Below, in pieces: positions 42,885 to 51,877 of a DNA stretch of 64,000 nucleotides; position 1 is the stretch's first letter; every line of letters begins with the position of its first letter. The position numbers were made by a program, and so were the translations under genes. Source of the stretch: Methylobacterium sp. WSM2598 (GTDB taxonomy: Bacteria; Pseudomonadota; Alphaproteobacteria; Rhizobiales; Beijerinckiaceae); the NCBI RefSeq assembly GCF_000379105.1, contig NZ_KB900609.1, positions 4,638,644 through 4,702,643 of the forward strand, in the 5' to 3' direction. A model generated the notes under the pieces. The model was not told the DNA's origin and did not search any database. It saw nothing but the letters and a program-made list of their open reading frames with translations.

Positions 42885-45116
42885 TCAGCGCGTGGCGAGC
42901 CGTCCGGCCGGGCGGCCGCCCTCGGCGACGCTGCCGGGTGCGGTCACCTCCCGCATGGCGGAGCGGCCGGGCGCGGGCTCGACGGCGCGGAACAGGCTGC
43001 CGATGCCGCCGAGCACCTCGAAGGAGCGCCGCGAGATCGTGCCGGGAGGCGCGCCGGGCGGCGGGGCCGGGGCCGGCGCCTTCGCGGCGACCGCGCCCGG
43101 CTTGTCGCCCTCGAAGCCGGGCAGCGGCTTGAGTTCGATCCCCTGGTGGGCCGGCGCCATCACCTCGTGGAAGGTCATGGCGGGCAGCGAGCCGCCGGTC
43201 ATGTTCTTGCTCGAGGAATGGTCGTCGTTCCCGTACCAGACCGCGGTCACGAGGTTGCCCGTGTAGCCGACGAACCACGCGTCCCGGTAGGCGTTCGTGG
43301 TGCCGGACTTGCCGGCGGTCTTCACGCCCTCGACCTGCGCCTTGCGGCCGGTGCCCTCCTCCACGACCTTGTTGAGCATGAAGTTCATGTCGGCCACGAC
43401 GCGGGTCGAGAGCACCTGCTCGGGGGGCGGCTCGCTCGTGTCGTGGCGATAGATCACCTCGCCGGCGGAGGTGCGGATCTCCACGGCGGCGTAGGGCTTG
43501 GCGCGCTTGCCGCCGTTGGCGAAGACCGCGTAGCCGGCCGCCTGGTCGATCACCGTCACCTCGGCCGAGCCGATCGGCAGGGAGACCGAATCGACGAGGT
43601 TGCTGGTGATGCCCATCCGGTGGGCGGTGTCGATGATCTTGGCCCGGCCGAGCTTGGCGGCCCGCGCCTCGTGCGTCTCGCCCGTCGCCTTGCCCATGGC
43701 GATCGAGAACTTGACCGGGATCGTGTTGATCGACTTCGCGACCGCGACCCAGAGCGGCACCGTGCCGGCGAAGGAGCGGCCGTAATTGGCCGGGCACCAA
43801 TTGCCGATGCAGACCGGGGAATCCACCACCTTGCTGTCGGGCCGCCACAGGCCGGTGGAGAGCCCCGCCGCGTAGACGTAGGGCTTGAAGGACGAGCCCG
43901 GCTGGCGCAGCGCGTCGGTGGCGCGGTTGAACTGGCTCTGGCCGTAATCGGCGCCGCCCACCATCGCCCGCACGCCCCCGTCCGGGTCCATGGTGACGAG
44001 GGCGGCCTGCTCGACGTCGAAGGCGTCGCCGAACTGGCGCAGGATGTTCTCGACGGCCTGATCGGCCCGCCGCTGGATCGACAGGTCGAGGGGCGTCTTG
44101 ACGACGAGCACCCGCTCCCGCTTGAGCTTGCCCTCGTCGGCGAGGCGCTTCACCTCGTTGAAGGCCCAGTCGAGGTAGTAGTCGGCGCTGATGTCGCGCG
44201 AGCGCGTCACCGGCGTCGCCGGGTTGCGCAGGGCGGACTGGATCTGGCCCTCGCTGAGGTAGCCGGCCTCGACCATGTTGTGCAGCACGTCCGCGGCGCG
44301 GGCGCGGGCGGCCGGCAGGTTCACGTGCGGCGCGTACTTGGTCGGCGCCTTGAACAGGCCCGCCAGCATGGCCGCCTCGGCCAGCGAGATGTCCTTGAGG
44401 TTCTTGCCGAAATAATAGTCGGCGGCGGCCGCCGCCCCGAACGTGCCGCCCCCCATATAGGCCCGGTCGAGGTAGAGCTTCAGGATCTCGTTCTTGGTGA
44501 GGTGCCATTCCAGCCAGAGGGCCAGGAAGGCCTCGTTGATCTTGCGCTGGAGGGTGCGCTCGTTGGTCAGGAAGAGGTTCTTGGCGAGCTGCTGGGTCAG
44601 CGAGGAGCCGCCCTGGACGTGGCCGCCGCCGCGGGCATTCACCGTGAGCGCCCGCAGGGTGCCGATCGGGTCGATGCCGAGATGGTCGTAGAAGCGGCGG
44701 TCCTCGGTCGAGATCAGGGCCTTGACCAGGATGTCCGGGAACTCGTCGATGCGCAGGGAATCGTCGTGCTTGATGCCGCGCCGGCCGACCTCGGTCCCGT
44801 AGCGGTCGAGGAAGGTGACGGCGAGGTCCTGGGCCTTCAGCCAGTTCTCGCTGGTCTGGTTGAAGGCGGGCTGGGCCAGGGTGACCATGACGACGGCGCC
44901 GCCGAGGGTGAGGGTCACCGCCTCGCTCGACAGGTCGAGGATCAGGCGCTTGACGCCCCGCACGGTGAAGCGCCGCCGCATCGCGTCGGAGAAGCGGGAA
45001 TAGGATTCGCCGAGCCCGGCGCCGCCCTCGTAGAGGCTCGCATTCACCCAGGCGTCGAATCCGAGGGCGGCGCGATTGAGGCGCGTCCAGAGCGAGGCAA
45101 GCCGGTTCAGCGGCAC
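42885..45116 (-). CDS. Class A penicillin-binding protein 1A-type
   Basis: The 743-residue bifunctional enzyme polymerises and crosslinks peptidoglycan. A membrane anchor lies near residues 67-82. The GT51 domain shows ALISTEDRRFYDHLGIDPIG (catalytic Glu) and GGSSLTQQLAKNLFL. The transpeptidase domain shows SxxK in QPGSSFKPYVYA, SxN in VAKSINTIPV and KTGT-like KSGTTNAYRDAW. The Ala/Pro-rich tail after LPGFEGDKPG is variable. All catalytic motifs are intact. Confidence 0.94.
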   Translation of the reverse strand: MPLNRLASLWTRLNRAALGFDAWVNASLYEGGAGLGESYSRFSDAMRRRFTVRGVKRLILDLSSEAVTLTLGGAVVMVTLAQPAFNQTSENWLKAQDLAVTFLDRYGTEVGRRGIKHDDSLRIDEFPDILVKALISTEDRRFYDHLGIDPIGTLRALTVNARGGGHVQGGSSLTQQLAKNLFLTNERTLQRKINEAFLALWLEWHLTKNEILKLYLDRAYMGGGTFGAAAAADYYFGKNLKDISLAEAAMLAGLFKAPTKYAPHVNLPAARARAADVLHNMVEAGYLSEGQIQSALRNPATPVTRSRDISADYYLDWAFNEVKRLADEGKLKRERVLVVKTPLDLSIQRRADQAVENILRQFGDAFDVEQAALVTMDPDGGVRAMVGGADYGQSQFNRATDALRQPGSSFKPYVYAAGLSTGLWRPDSKVVDSPVCIGNWCPANYGRSFAGTVPLWVAVAKSINTIPVKFSIAMGKATGETHEARAAKLGRAKIIDTAHRMGITSNLVDSVSLPIGSAEVTVIDQAAGYAVFANGGKRAKPYAAVEIRTSAGEVIYRHDTSEPPPEQVLSTRVVADMNFMLNKVVEEGTGRKAQVEGVKTAGKSGTTNAYRDAWFVGYTGNLVTAVWYGNDDHSSSKNMTGGSLPAMTFHEVMAPAHQGIELKPLPGFEGDKPGAVAAKAPAPAPPPGAPPGTISRRSFEVLGGIGSLFRAVEPAPGRSAMREVTAPGSVAEGGRPAGRLATR

Positions 45117-45380
45117 GGTGGATGTCCTTGGCGGCCCGGCCGGTCAGCGGGCCGGACGGTGAGGTGTACCCAAACTCGACGCGGATCGCGAGGCCGGGTT
45201 TCGGAAACGGCCGCGCTGGCGCCCTGCGGCAACGCCGCGGCGGCGCCCCGGATCCCTCGCGGATCCTGCGCCCGGACGCGCCGGGGCGCGAGGTCGCAGG
45301 ACTGCGCAGGGGCGGCCGCGCTTGTGCGGGAGGCCCGGCTGCGGCAGAGGGAAGCCCCGCCCCCGACGAAGGATCTGCCC

Positions 45381-45938
45381 TTGGCCGCCAAACCCAAGGC
45401 CGCCAAACCCAAGGCCGCCAACCTCAAGGCCGCCAAACGCGAGGCCGTCCCGCCGCTTTCCGCGCCGCCCGGGAGCGACCCCGCCGCGCCGTTCTGGCGC
45501 ACGAAGAGCCTGGAAGCGATGACCGCGCCGGAATGGGAGAGCCTCTGCGACGGATGCGGGCGCTGCTGCCTGCTCAAGCTCGAGGACGAGGATACCGGCG
45601 AGATCCACCACACGGACGTGGCCTGCACGCTCCTCGACATCGGCGCCTGCCGCTGCCGCGACTATGCGCGGCGCCAGAGCCGGGTGCCGGATTGCGTGCG
45701 CCTGACGCCGGAGGCGGTGCGCCGCCTGCCCTGGCTGCCGCCGACCTGCGCCTACCGCCTCGTCCGGGAGGGCCGCGACCTGCCCTGGTGGCACCCTCTG
45801 GTCTCCGGCAGCCGGGCCACCGTGCACGAGGCCGGGATCTCGGTGCGCGGGCGCGTCAGCGGCACCGAGGAGGAGTTCGAGACGGACGAACTCCTCGACC
45901 GGATCGTCGGCTGGCCGGCCGAGGATCCGCAGGCCTGA
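45381..45938 (+). CDS. YcgN/YkgJ cysteine-cluster protein (UPF0260) with AAKPK-type repeat N-terminus
   Basis: The cysteine signature LCDGCGRCCLLKLED and later Cys residues (ACRCRDYARR, PDCVRLTPE, PPTCAYRL) identify the YcgN family, putative zinc or iron-cluster proteins. A TTG at 45381 with GAAGGA seven bases upstream is the best start, because the family motif PFWRTKSLEAMTAPEWESLC must be included and no ATG precedes it. The first 20 residues are four five-residue repeats (AAKPK type) encoded by 15-bp DNA repeats. A strong terminator follows. Confidence 0.85.
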   Translation: MAAKPKAAKPKAANLKAAKREAVPPLSAPPGSDPAAPFWRTKSLEAMTAPEWESLCDGCGRCCLLKLEDEDTGEIHHTDVACTLLDIGACRCRDYARRQSRVPDCVRLTPEAVRRLPWLPPTCAYRLVREGRDLPWWHPLVSGSRATVHEAGISVRGRVSGTEEEFETDELLDRIVGWPAEDPQA

Positions 45939-46003
45939 CGGGATTTCGGCACGCGGTTTGCATGGCCGATCGGGTCACCATGACGTTTCCTCCCTGATCT
46001 CAC

Positions 46004-46034
46004 GCCCCGCTCCTCCCGGAGCGGGGCCTTTTTT
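46004..46034 (+). terminator. Rho-independent terminator after the YcgN gene
   Basis: A perfect 10-bp stem, GCCCCGCTCC (46004-46013) with GGAGCGGGGC (46018-46027), closes a TCCC loop and is followed by CTTTTTT. It is the clearest intrinsic terminator in the window. Confidence 0.92.
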
Positions 46035-46096
46035 CGCGCCCCGTTGCCAGGAGGACGGGCGCGCCCGATAACGCCGCCGACCGGAGGCGCCTTCCC

Positions 46097-47050
46097 ATGG
46101 CCTTGACCGTCGCGGTCCAGATGGACCCGATCCAGAGCATCCGCATCGCGGGCGACACCACCTTCGCGCTTCTCCTCGAAGCGCAGGCGCGCGGCCACAC
46201 CCTGCTGCACTACACGCCCGACCGGCTCTCGATGCGCGACGGGCGGGTCACGGCCCGCGCCGAGGCGCTGCGGGTGCAGGATGTCGAGGGCGCGCACGCC
46301 GCGCTCGGCAGCCCGGAGCGCGTCGACCTCGCGGATCTCGACGTGGTGCTGATGCGCCAGGACCCGCCCTTCGACCTCGCCTACATCACGGCGACGCATC
46401 TCCTGGAGCGCGTCCACCCGGCGACGCTCGTGGTGAACAACCCCTTCGAGGTGCGCAACGCCCCCGAGAAGCTCTTCGTCACGCATTTCCCGGACCTGAT
46501 GCCCCCGACCCTGATCTCCCGCGACAGGCAGGAGATCGAGGAGTTCCGGGCCGAGCACGGCAGCGTGGTGATGAAGCCCCTGCACGGGCACGGCGGCGCG
46601 GCGGTGCTGCGGGTGACGCCGGACGACCCGAATTTCGGCTCGATCTTCGACCTCTTCTCCCAGACCTTCCGCGAGGCCTGGGTGATCCAGCGCTTCCTGC
46701 CCCGGATCTCGGAGGGGGACAAGCGCATCATCCTGGTCGACGGCGAGCCCCTCGGCGCCGTGAACCGGGTGCCGGCGCGCAACGACATCCGCTCGAACAT
46801 GGTGCGGGGCGGAACCGGCGGGGCGACCGCGCTGACCGCCCGCGAGCGCGAGATCTGCGCGGCGATCGGCCCCGAATTGCGGCGGCGGGGCCTGATCCTG
46901 GTCGGGATCGACGTGATCGACGGCCACCTGACCGAGATCAACGTGACCTCTCCCACCGGCATCCGGGCCATCAAGCGCCTCGGCGGCCCCGACCTCGCGG
47001 TGGCGGTGTGGGACGCGATCGAGGCGAAGCGGGCGGCGGGCGGGGGCTGA
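46097..47050 (+). CDS. gshB: Glutathione synthetase
   Basis: The 317-residue ATP-grasp enzyme joins gamma-glutamylcysteine and glycine. Features: VQMDPIQSIRIAGDTTFALL at the N-terminus, VLMRQDPPFDLAYITATHLL, the ATP-grasp lysine/glycine loop VVMKPLHGHGGAAVLRV, RISEGDKRIILVDGEPLGAV and the metal-binding end TEINVTSPTGIRAI. Length and motif order are normal. It stands alone after the terminator and is convergent with a small exported protein. Confidence 0.97.
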   Translation: MALTVAVQMDPIQSIRIAGDTTFALLLEAQARGHTLLHYTPDRLSMRDGRVTARAEALRVQDVEGAHAALGSPERVDLADLDVVLMRQDPPFDLAYITATHLLERVHPATLVVNNPFEVRNAPEKLFVTHFPDLMPPTLISRDRQEIEEFRAEHGSVVMKPLHGHGGAAVLRVTPDDPNFGSIFDLFSQTFREAWVIQRFLPRISEGDKRIILVDGEPLGAVNRVPARNDIRSNMVRGGTGGATALTAREREICAAIGPELRRRGLILVGIDVIDGHLTEINVTSPTGIRAIKRLGGPDLAVAVWDAIEAKRAAGGG

Positions 47051-47068
47051 GGGGCGGCACGCCGCCCC
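47051..47068. terminator. Short GC hairpin between convergent genes
   Basis: GGGGCGGC and GCCGCCCC form a perfect 8-bp stem with a two-base loop just after the gshB stop. There is no T run, so terminator function is only suggested by position. Confidence 0.35.
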
Positions 47069-47083
47069 GGACCCGCGCCCCGC

Positions 47084-47398
47084 TCACTCGCAGACGCGCA
47101 CGCGGCGGAGGTAGACGTCGCCGAACTCGTCCACGACGCGGCGGCGCACGACGTAGCAGTCGGGCTCCACGTAGACCGGTGCCGGCCCGTAGGCCGGCGC
47201 GTAGCCGTAGGCCGGGGCGTAGCCGTAGGCGGGACGCGAGCCCGCCGCGATCGCGCTGCCGAGGGCGAGGCCGCCGATGGCGCCGAGCGCGATCGCCGGG
47301 CCCGCCCGCCAGCCGCCGGCCTGCGCCGGAGACGCGCCCGCCGTCACCATGCCGGCCAGGGTTGCGGCAGCCACACAGGCGGAGACGATGCGCTTCAT
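47084..47398 (-). CDS. Small exported protein with YGYAPA repeats, 104 aa
   Basis: A signal peptide is clear (CVAAATLAGMVTAGASPAQA). The mature part has a glycine-rich hydrophobic segment (AIALGAIGGLALGSAIAAGS), tandem YGYAPA units and a C-terminal region CYVVRRRVVDEFGDVYLRRV. Such proteins are common in Methylobacterium and relatives and may be envelope structural proteins. Function is not established. Confidence 0.75.
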   Translation of the reverse strand: MKRIVSACVAAATLAGMVTAGASPAQAGGWRAGPAIALGAIGGLALGSAIAAGSRPAYGYAPAYGYAPAYGPAPVYVEPDCYVVRRRVVDEFGDVYLRRVRVCE

Positions 47399-47560
47399 GG
47401 CCGATCCCCTCGATCTCGCATGATTGAGAATGGAAATCGCGGCGTTTGCCCGGGAGAGATCTCCCGCCGTCGCGACGACGATCCTTGTAGGGAAGCGCGA
47501 CTGAATGGGTGCTGAAAGTGGGCGGCGAGGGCCGGTGCGACCCTGCGTCGGCCGCGCAGC

Positions 47561-48976
47561 TCAGGTCGCGTCCGCGGCCGGCCGCGCGGTGACGCGGCGG
47601 TGGCCCGAGACCTCGGCCCCGGCGGTCGGGGCGAGGCGCGCGAAGGCGAAGGCCGACAGGCCCGAGACGAGCGCCACCGCCAGGAAGGCCGGCCAGAAAT
47701 CCTCCGACCGCACGGAGGCGCGCCCGTGCCACTGCGCGGCGCTCTCGAGCGCGAAGGCCCCGAACGCCACCCCGATGCTGAGGGAGAGCTGCTGGGCCAC
47801 GCTGGCGAGGCTCGTCGCCGCGCTCATGTCGCGCGAATCCACGTCCGCGTACGCGATGGCGTTGACGGCGGTGAATTGCAGCGAGCGGAAGCAGCCGCCG
47901 ATCAGCAGCACCGCCACGATCAGCGCGTGCGGGGTCGAGGGGGTGAACAGGCCGTTCGCGGCGAGCAGGCAGGCGGCCAGAACGGCGTTCACTGTCAGCA
48001 CCGTGCGGAAGCCGAGGGACCGCAGGATGCGGGCCGCCAGGGTCTTCATGAACAGCGCCCCCGCGGCCGCCGCGAAGGTGAGCAGGCCCGAATGCAGCGG
48101 GTCGAGCCCGAACCCGAGCTGCAGCATCAGCGGCAGCAGGAAGGGGATCGCCCCGGTGCCGATGCGGAACAGGCTGCCGCCGGTGATCGCCGCCCGGAAG
48201 GTCGGGTAGCCCATCAGGTCGAGGCGGATCAGCGGGTGGGCGGTGCGGCGCGCATGGCCGCAATAGAGCGCGAGCAGCGCGAGCCCGGCCCCGACGCAGC
48301 CCCACGACACGGAAGCGGGCAGGAGGTGGCGCCCGCCCGAGGCCAGGCCGAGCATCAGGCTGGCGAGCCCGGCCCCCGAGAGCACGAAGCCGACCCCGTC
48401 GAGGGGCGGGCGCTCGGCCTCGCGCAGGTCGGCGAAGTAGCGGGTCGCCAGCAGGATGCCGGCGAGGCCGATCGGCAGGTTGATGAAGAAGATCCAGCGC
48501 CAGTTCAGGGTCGTGGTGATGAGGCCGCCGAGCGGCGGGCCGATCACCGGGCCGACCAGGGCCGGGATCGTCAGGGTGGCGAGCGCCTGGACGAGTTCCG
48601 CCTTCGGCACGCTGCGCAGGAGCACGAGCCGCCCCACCGGCACCATCATGGCCCCGCCCATGCCCTGCAGGAAGCGCGCGCCCACGAACCAGCCGAGGGA
48701 ATCGGCCGCCGCGCAGGCGAGCGAGCCGCCCATGAACACGGCGAGCGCGAGGCGGAAGACCGTGCGCGCCCCGAACCGGTCCGCCATCCAGCCGCTGACC
48801 GGGATGAAGATCGCGAGGCTCACCAGGTAGGAGGTGAGGGCGAGCTTCAGGGCGATCGGGTCCTCGCCCAGATCCGCCGCGATCGCCGGGAGCGAGGTCG
48901 CGATCACGGTCGAATCCGTGTTCTCCATGAACAGGGCCGTGGCGACGACCAGGGGGACGATCCGGGCAGGGCGCAT
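47561..48976 (-). CDS. MFS multidrug exporter, DHA2 (EmrB/QacA) family
   Basis: The 471-residue protein has about 14 predicted membrane helices and the family motifs NTDSTVIATSLPAIAADLGE, GWMADRFGARTVF (motif A) and LVGPVIGPPLGGLI (motif C of exporters). The ATG at 48976 is used; the longer frame upstream would run through the operator. A palindrome at 49002-49034 lies just upstream, so expression is probably repressor-controlled. No EmrA-type adaptor is adjacent. The drug substrate is unknown. Confidence 0.9.
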   Translation of the reverse strand: MRPARIVPLVVATALFMENTDSTVIATSLPAIAADLGEDPIALKLALTSYLVSLAIFIPVSGWMADRFGARTVFRLALAVFMGGSLACAAADSLGWFVGARFLQGMGGAMMVPVGRLVLLRSVPKAELVQALATLTIPALVGPVIGPPLGGLITTTLNWRWIFFINLPIGLAGILLATRYFADLREAERPPLDGVGFVLSGAGLASLMLGLASGGRHLLPASVSWGCVGAGLALLALYCGHARRTAHPLIRLDLMGYPTFRAAITGGSLFRIGTGAIPFLLPLMLQLGFGLDPLHSGLLTFAAAAGALFMKTLAARILRSLGFRTVLTVNAVLAACLLAANGLFTPSTPHALIVAVLLIGGCFRSLQFTAVNAIAYADVDSRDMSAATSLASVAQQLSLSIGVAFGAFALESAAQWHGRASVRSEDFWPAFLAVALVSGLSAFAFARLAPTAGAEVSGHRRVTARPAADAT

Positions 48977-49001
48977 CGGGCTCGGAGCCTCGCGAATTTG
49001 A

Positions 49002-49034
49002 CCCGGATGATATTGACGGCGGATATCATCCGGG
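49002..49034. promoter_or_regulatory. Perfect 12-bp palindromic operator between the MFS and DUF2239 genes
   Basis: CCCGGATGATAT (49002-49013) and ATATCATCCGGG (49023-49034) are exact inverted repeats with a 9-base spacer, and a third half-site-like TGATATC follows. The site lies 26 bases upstream of the MFS start and 31 bases upstream of the DUF2239 start, so it is placed to repress both. No TetR or MarR gene is adjacent, so the regulator is elsewhere. Confidence 0.75.
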
Positions 49035-49064
49035 TGATATCTCCCCGCCGAGGAGGATCCGGCG

Positions 49065-49646
49065 ATGGAATCAGGGTCGGACTGCACGGCGTTCCAGGGG
49101 GAGCGCCGGCTGGCGTCGGGCGCAATCCGTGAGGTTGCGCTCGCCGTCAAGGCCGCTCACCAACGGGAGGGCGGCGCGCCGGTTCACGTCTTCGACGACC
49201 GGACCGGGCGGGTGATCGACCTCGACCTGCGCGGCAGCGACGCGGAGATCCTGGCCCGGCTCGCACCCGCGCCGCCGCCGCGGCAGGCCGGGCGGCCGAA
49301 GCTCGGGGTCGTGGCCCGGGAGGTCACGCTGCTGCCCCGGCACTGGGACTGGCTGGCCGCCCAGCCGGGGGGCGCCTCGGCGGCCCTGCGCCGGCTCGTC
49401 GACGCGGCCCGGGCGGAGGGGGGCGGGCGCGAGCGGGTGCGGCAGGCCCGGGAGGCCGCCGACCGCTTCATGGGCGCGATGCTGGGCGACGCCCCGGGCT
49501 ACGAGGAGGCGTCGCGGGCGCTCTACGCGGGCGACGGGGCGCGCTTCCGGGCGCTGACGGAGAGCTGGCCGGAGGCGCTCCGCGACCACGCCCGCGGGCT
49601 CGCCGCGCCGGCCTTCGCGCGAGGCGGTGCCGACGCGGGGGGATGA
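49065..49646 (+). CDS. DUF2239 family protein, 193 aa
   Basis: Recognised from TAFQGERRLASGAIREVALA, VHVFDDRTGRVIDLDLRGSD, GRPKLGVVAREVTLLPRHWD and the C-terminal DRFMGAMLGDAPGYEEASRA. The GRPKLGVVAREVTLLPRHWDWL part is like a segment found in HTH-type proteins of this family and may act in regulation. It is divergent from the MFS gene across a shared palindrome, so the two genes are probably co-regulated. Confidence 0.88.
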   Translation: MESGSDCTAFQGERRLASGAIREVALAVKAAHQREGGAPVHVFDDRTGRVIDLDLRGSDAEILARLAPAPPPRQAGRPKLGVVAREVTLLPRHWDWLAAQPGGASAALRRLVDAARAEGGGRERVRQAREAADRFMGAMLGDAPGYEEASRALYAGDGARFRALTESWPEALRDHARGLAAPAFARGGADAGG

Positions 49647-49685
49647 GGCGCGACGCCCGTCCCGGCATCGTTCGCCGCGAGGGTC

Positions 49686-49763
49686 GTCCGACATCCGGTT
49701 GGTGGCTTCGCCATCTCCCGTTTCGGCAACGCGGATGTCGTCTTCGCTCAGGCGCCGCGCGGG
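49686..49763. repeat. REP-like palindromic repeat, copy 1
   Basis: It contains GTCCGACATCCGGTTGGTGG, CTTCGCCATCTCCCG, GCGGATGTCG and the tail TTCGCTCAGGCGCCGCGCGGGC. The same blocks recur at 52785-52834, 56250-56313 and 60537-60675. It lies in the 3' spacer between convergent genes. Confidence 0.75.
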
Positions 49764-49771
49764 CTTGGGAT

Positions 49772-49802
49772 CCGGGATCCGCTTCGACCAAGCGGATCCC
49801 GG
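49772..49802. terminator. Perfect 13-bp hairpin between convergent DUF2239 and metW genes
   Basis: CCGGGATCCGCTT (49772-49784) pairs exactly with AAGCGGATCCCGG (49790-49802) around a 5-base loop. Position between convergent genes suggests a bidirectional terminator or part of the adjoining REP-like element; no T run is present. Confidence 0.5.
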
Positions 49803-49869
49803 ATCACCGGTCCTGCGGTGACGATGACGTCGGCGCACGCAATTCTGCCGAGCGCGCCGAAGGGCCGCC

Positions 49870-50532
49870 TCAGCCCCGCCGCAGCAGGAAGATGCCCTGC
49901 GCGCCGACGAGGTTCCAGATCCACCAGGGCAGGGAGAAGCGCATCGGCTCCCCCTCGGCGTCGAGGGCCGAGGCGCGCTCGATCCGGGCACCGACCAGGT
50001 GGCACAGGCCCACGAAGTCGCGGATCGTGCAGTGATGGATGTTGGGCGTCTCGTACCACGCGTCCGGCAGGTAGTCGTTGACGGGCATGCGCCCGCGCAT
50101 CAGCAGCTCGGCCCGGATGCGCCAATGCCCGAAATTCGGGAAGGAGACGATGGCCCGCCGGCCGATGCGCAGCAGGTGCTCCAGCACGACCTTGGGCTGG
50201 CGCGTCGCCTGGATCGTCTGCGAGAGGATGACGTAGTCGAAGGCGTCGTCCGGGTAGTCGGCGAGGTCGGTATCGGCGTCGCCCTGGATCACCGGGAGGC
50301 CGCGGGCGAGGCAGGCATTCACCCCCTCGCGGGAGAGCTCGATGCCCCGCCCGTCGACGCCGCGGCGGTCGCGCAGCAGCGCCAGCAGCGAGCCGTCCCC
50401 GCAGCCGACGTCGAGCACCCGCACCCCGGCCTCGACGAGGCCGAGCACGACGCGGTGGTCGGCCCGGGCGGCGGCGAGGCCGGGCTCCTCGGGCAGGCCC
50501 GCGGGGGCGAGCGGCGCGGCGGCGGCGCTCAC
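49870..50532 (-). CDS. metW: Methionine biosynthesis protein MetW
   Basis: The 220-residue SAM-methyltransferase-fold protein has the binding loop VRVLDVGCGDGSLLALLRD and the MetW stretches GRGIELSREGVNACLARGLP, YDYVILSQTIQ-like FDYVILSQTIQATRQPKVVL and FPNFGHWRIRAELLMRGRMP. A GTG at 50532 overlaps the metX stop (GTGA), so translation is coupled. MetW works with MetX in homoserine acylation in alphaproteobacteria; direct methyltransferase activity is unproven. Confidence 0.95.
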   Translation of the reverse strand: MSAAAAPLAPAGLPEEPGLAAARADHRVVLGLVEAGVRVLDVGCGDGSLLALLRDRRGVDGRGIELSREGVNACLARGLPVIQGDADTDLADYPDDAFDYVILSQTIQATRQPKVVLEHLLRIGRRAIVSFPNFGHWRIRAELLMRGRMPVNDYLPDAWYETPNIHHCTIRDFVGLCHLVGARIERASALDAEGEPMRFSLPWWIWNLVGAQGIFLLRRG

Positions 50533-51701
50533 AGGCCGCGCTCCCGGGCGGCGGCGGCGATGAAGCCGCGGGCGGCCGCGAACATCGCCGGCTCGTCGAG
50601 CAGGAAGGCGTCGTGCCCCTTGTCGCTCTCCACCTCCACGAAGGCGACCCGCGCCGCCGCCGCGTTGAGCGCGTGCACGATCGCCCGCGAGTCGGGCGTC
50701 GGGAACAGCCAGTCGGAGGTGAAGGACATCACGCAGAAGCGCGTGCGGCTGCCCCGGAAGGCGTTCGCCAGCACCCCGCCATGGTCGGCGGCGAGGTCGA
50801 AATAGTCCATCGCGCGGGTGAGATACAGGTAGGCGTTGGCGTCGAAGCGCTCGACGAAGCTGATGCCCTGGTGGCGCAGGTAGCTCTCGATCTGGAAATC
50901 GGCGTCGAACGAGAAGGTCGGCGCGTCGCGGTCCTGGAAGCGGCGGCCGAACTTGCGGTGCAGGGCCGGCTCCGACAGGTAGGTGATGTGCGCGCCCATC
51001 CGCGCCACCGCGAGCCCCTTGGCGGGCCGCGTGCCGACGTCGAGGTAGCGCCCGCCGTGCCAGGCGGGATCCGCCATCACCGCCTGGCGGCCGACCTCGT
51101 GGAAGGCGATGTTCTGGGCCGAGTGGCGCGCGCCCGTCGCGATCGGCATGGCGGCGAAGACCCGCTCGGGGTAGCTCGCCGCCCATTGCAGCACCTGCAT
51201 GCCGCCCATCGAGCCGCCGATGCACAGGAACAGGTCGGGGATGCCGAGCCGGTCGAGGAGCATCGCCTGGCCCCGCACCATGTCGCGGATGGTGACCAGG
51301 GGGAAGTCGAGCCCGTAGGGGTGGCCGGTCGCCGGGTTGATCGAGGCCGGCCCGGTCGTGCCCATGCAGGAGCCGACCACGTTGGCGCAGATCACGAAGT
51401 AGCGGTCGGTGTCGACGGGCTTGCCCGGCCCCACCACGGTCTCCCACCAGCCGGGCTTGCCGGTGAGCGGGTGGCGGCTCGCCACGTGCTGGTCGCCGGT
51501 CAGGGCATGGCAGACCAGCACCGCGTTGCTGCGCGCGGCGTTCAGCCGGCCGACGGTCTGGTAGGCGATCTGCCAGGGGGCGAGGGCCACGCCCGCATCC
51601 ATCGCCAGCGGCGCGTCGAGCCCGAACTGGGCCACGGGACTCGCGGGCTCCACGGCCTGCGAGGCGGTCTCGGCGCCGGGTCTCAGGGCGGAGATGGCCA
51701 T
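50529..51701 (-). CDS. metX: Homoserine O-acetyltransferase
   Basis: The 390-residue alpha/beta-hydrolase-fold enzyme acetylates homoserine for methionine synthesis. Motifs: VLVCHALTGDQHVA, GGWWE-like GKPGWWETVVGPGKPVDTDR, the nucleophile Ser in LCIGGSMGGMQVLQWA, and His in ESDKGHDAFLLDE. The Asp is near SFTSDWLFPT. The ATG at 51701 (MAISALRPG) is used, since the upstream 36 codons look noncoding. It is transcribed with metW and diverges from chorismate mutase. Confidence 0.93.
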   Translation of the reverse strand: MAISALRPGAETASQAVEPASPVAQFGLDAPLAMDAGVALAPWQIAYQTVGRLNAARSNAVLVCHALTGDQHVASRHPLTGKPGWWETVVGPGKPVDTDRYFVICANVVGSCMGTTGPASINPATGHPYGLDFPLVTIRDMVRGQAMLLDRLGIPDLFLCIGGSMGGMQVLQWAASYPERVFAAMPIATGARHSAQNIAFHEVGRQAVMADPAWHGGRYLDVGTRPAKGLAVARMGAHITYLSEPALHRKFGRRFQDRDAPTFSFDADFQIESYLRHQGISFVERFDANAYLYLTRAMDYFDLAADHGGVLANAFRGSRTRFCVMSFTSDWLFPTPDSRAIVHALNAAAARVAFVEVESDKGHDAFLLDEPAMFAAARGFIAAAARERGL

Positions 51702-51877
51702 GATCGCGAAGGGCCTTCCAAGCAGCATCCGCCGGTTGCGGACGATAAAGCGGCCAGAAAATTCGTTTCGCCGGACGCTTGAGTTAGGACCTTCGCGGCC
51801 GTCCGTCAATCGAGGGTGACGGGCGGGGCGGGGCGGTCGTAAGACGGCGCGATGTCTCCCCGGATGCCCGATCCCAC

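Noticed and set aside
51702..51877. Possible SAM-type riboswitch upstream of metX
   Set aside because: SAM-II riboswitches are known before met genes in alphaproteobacteria, but I could not fit the conserved pseudoknot pattern to this stretch. A covariance search would decide.
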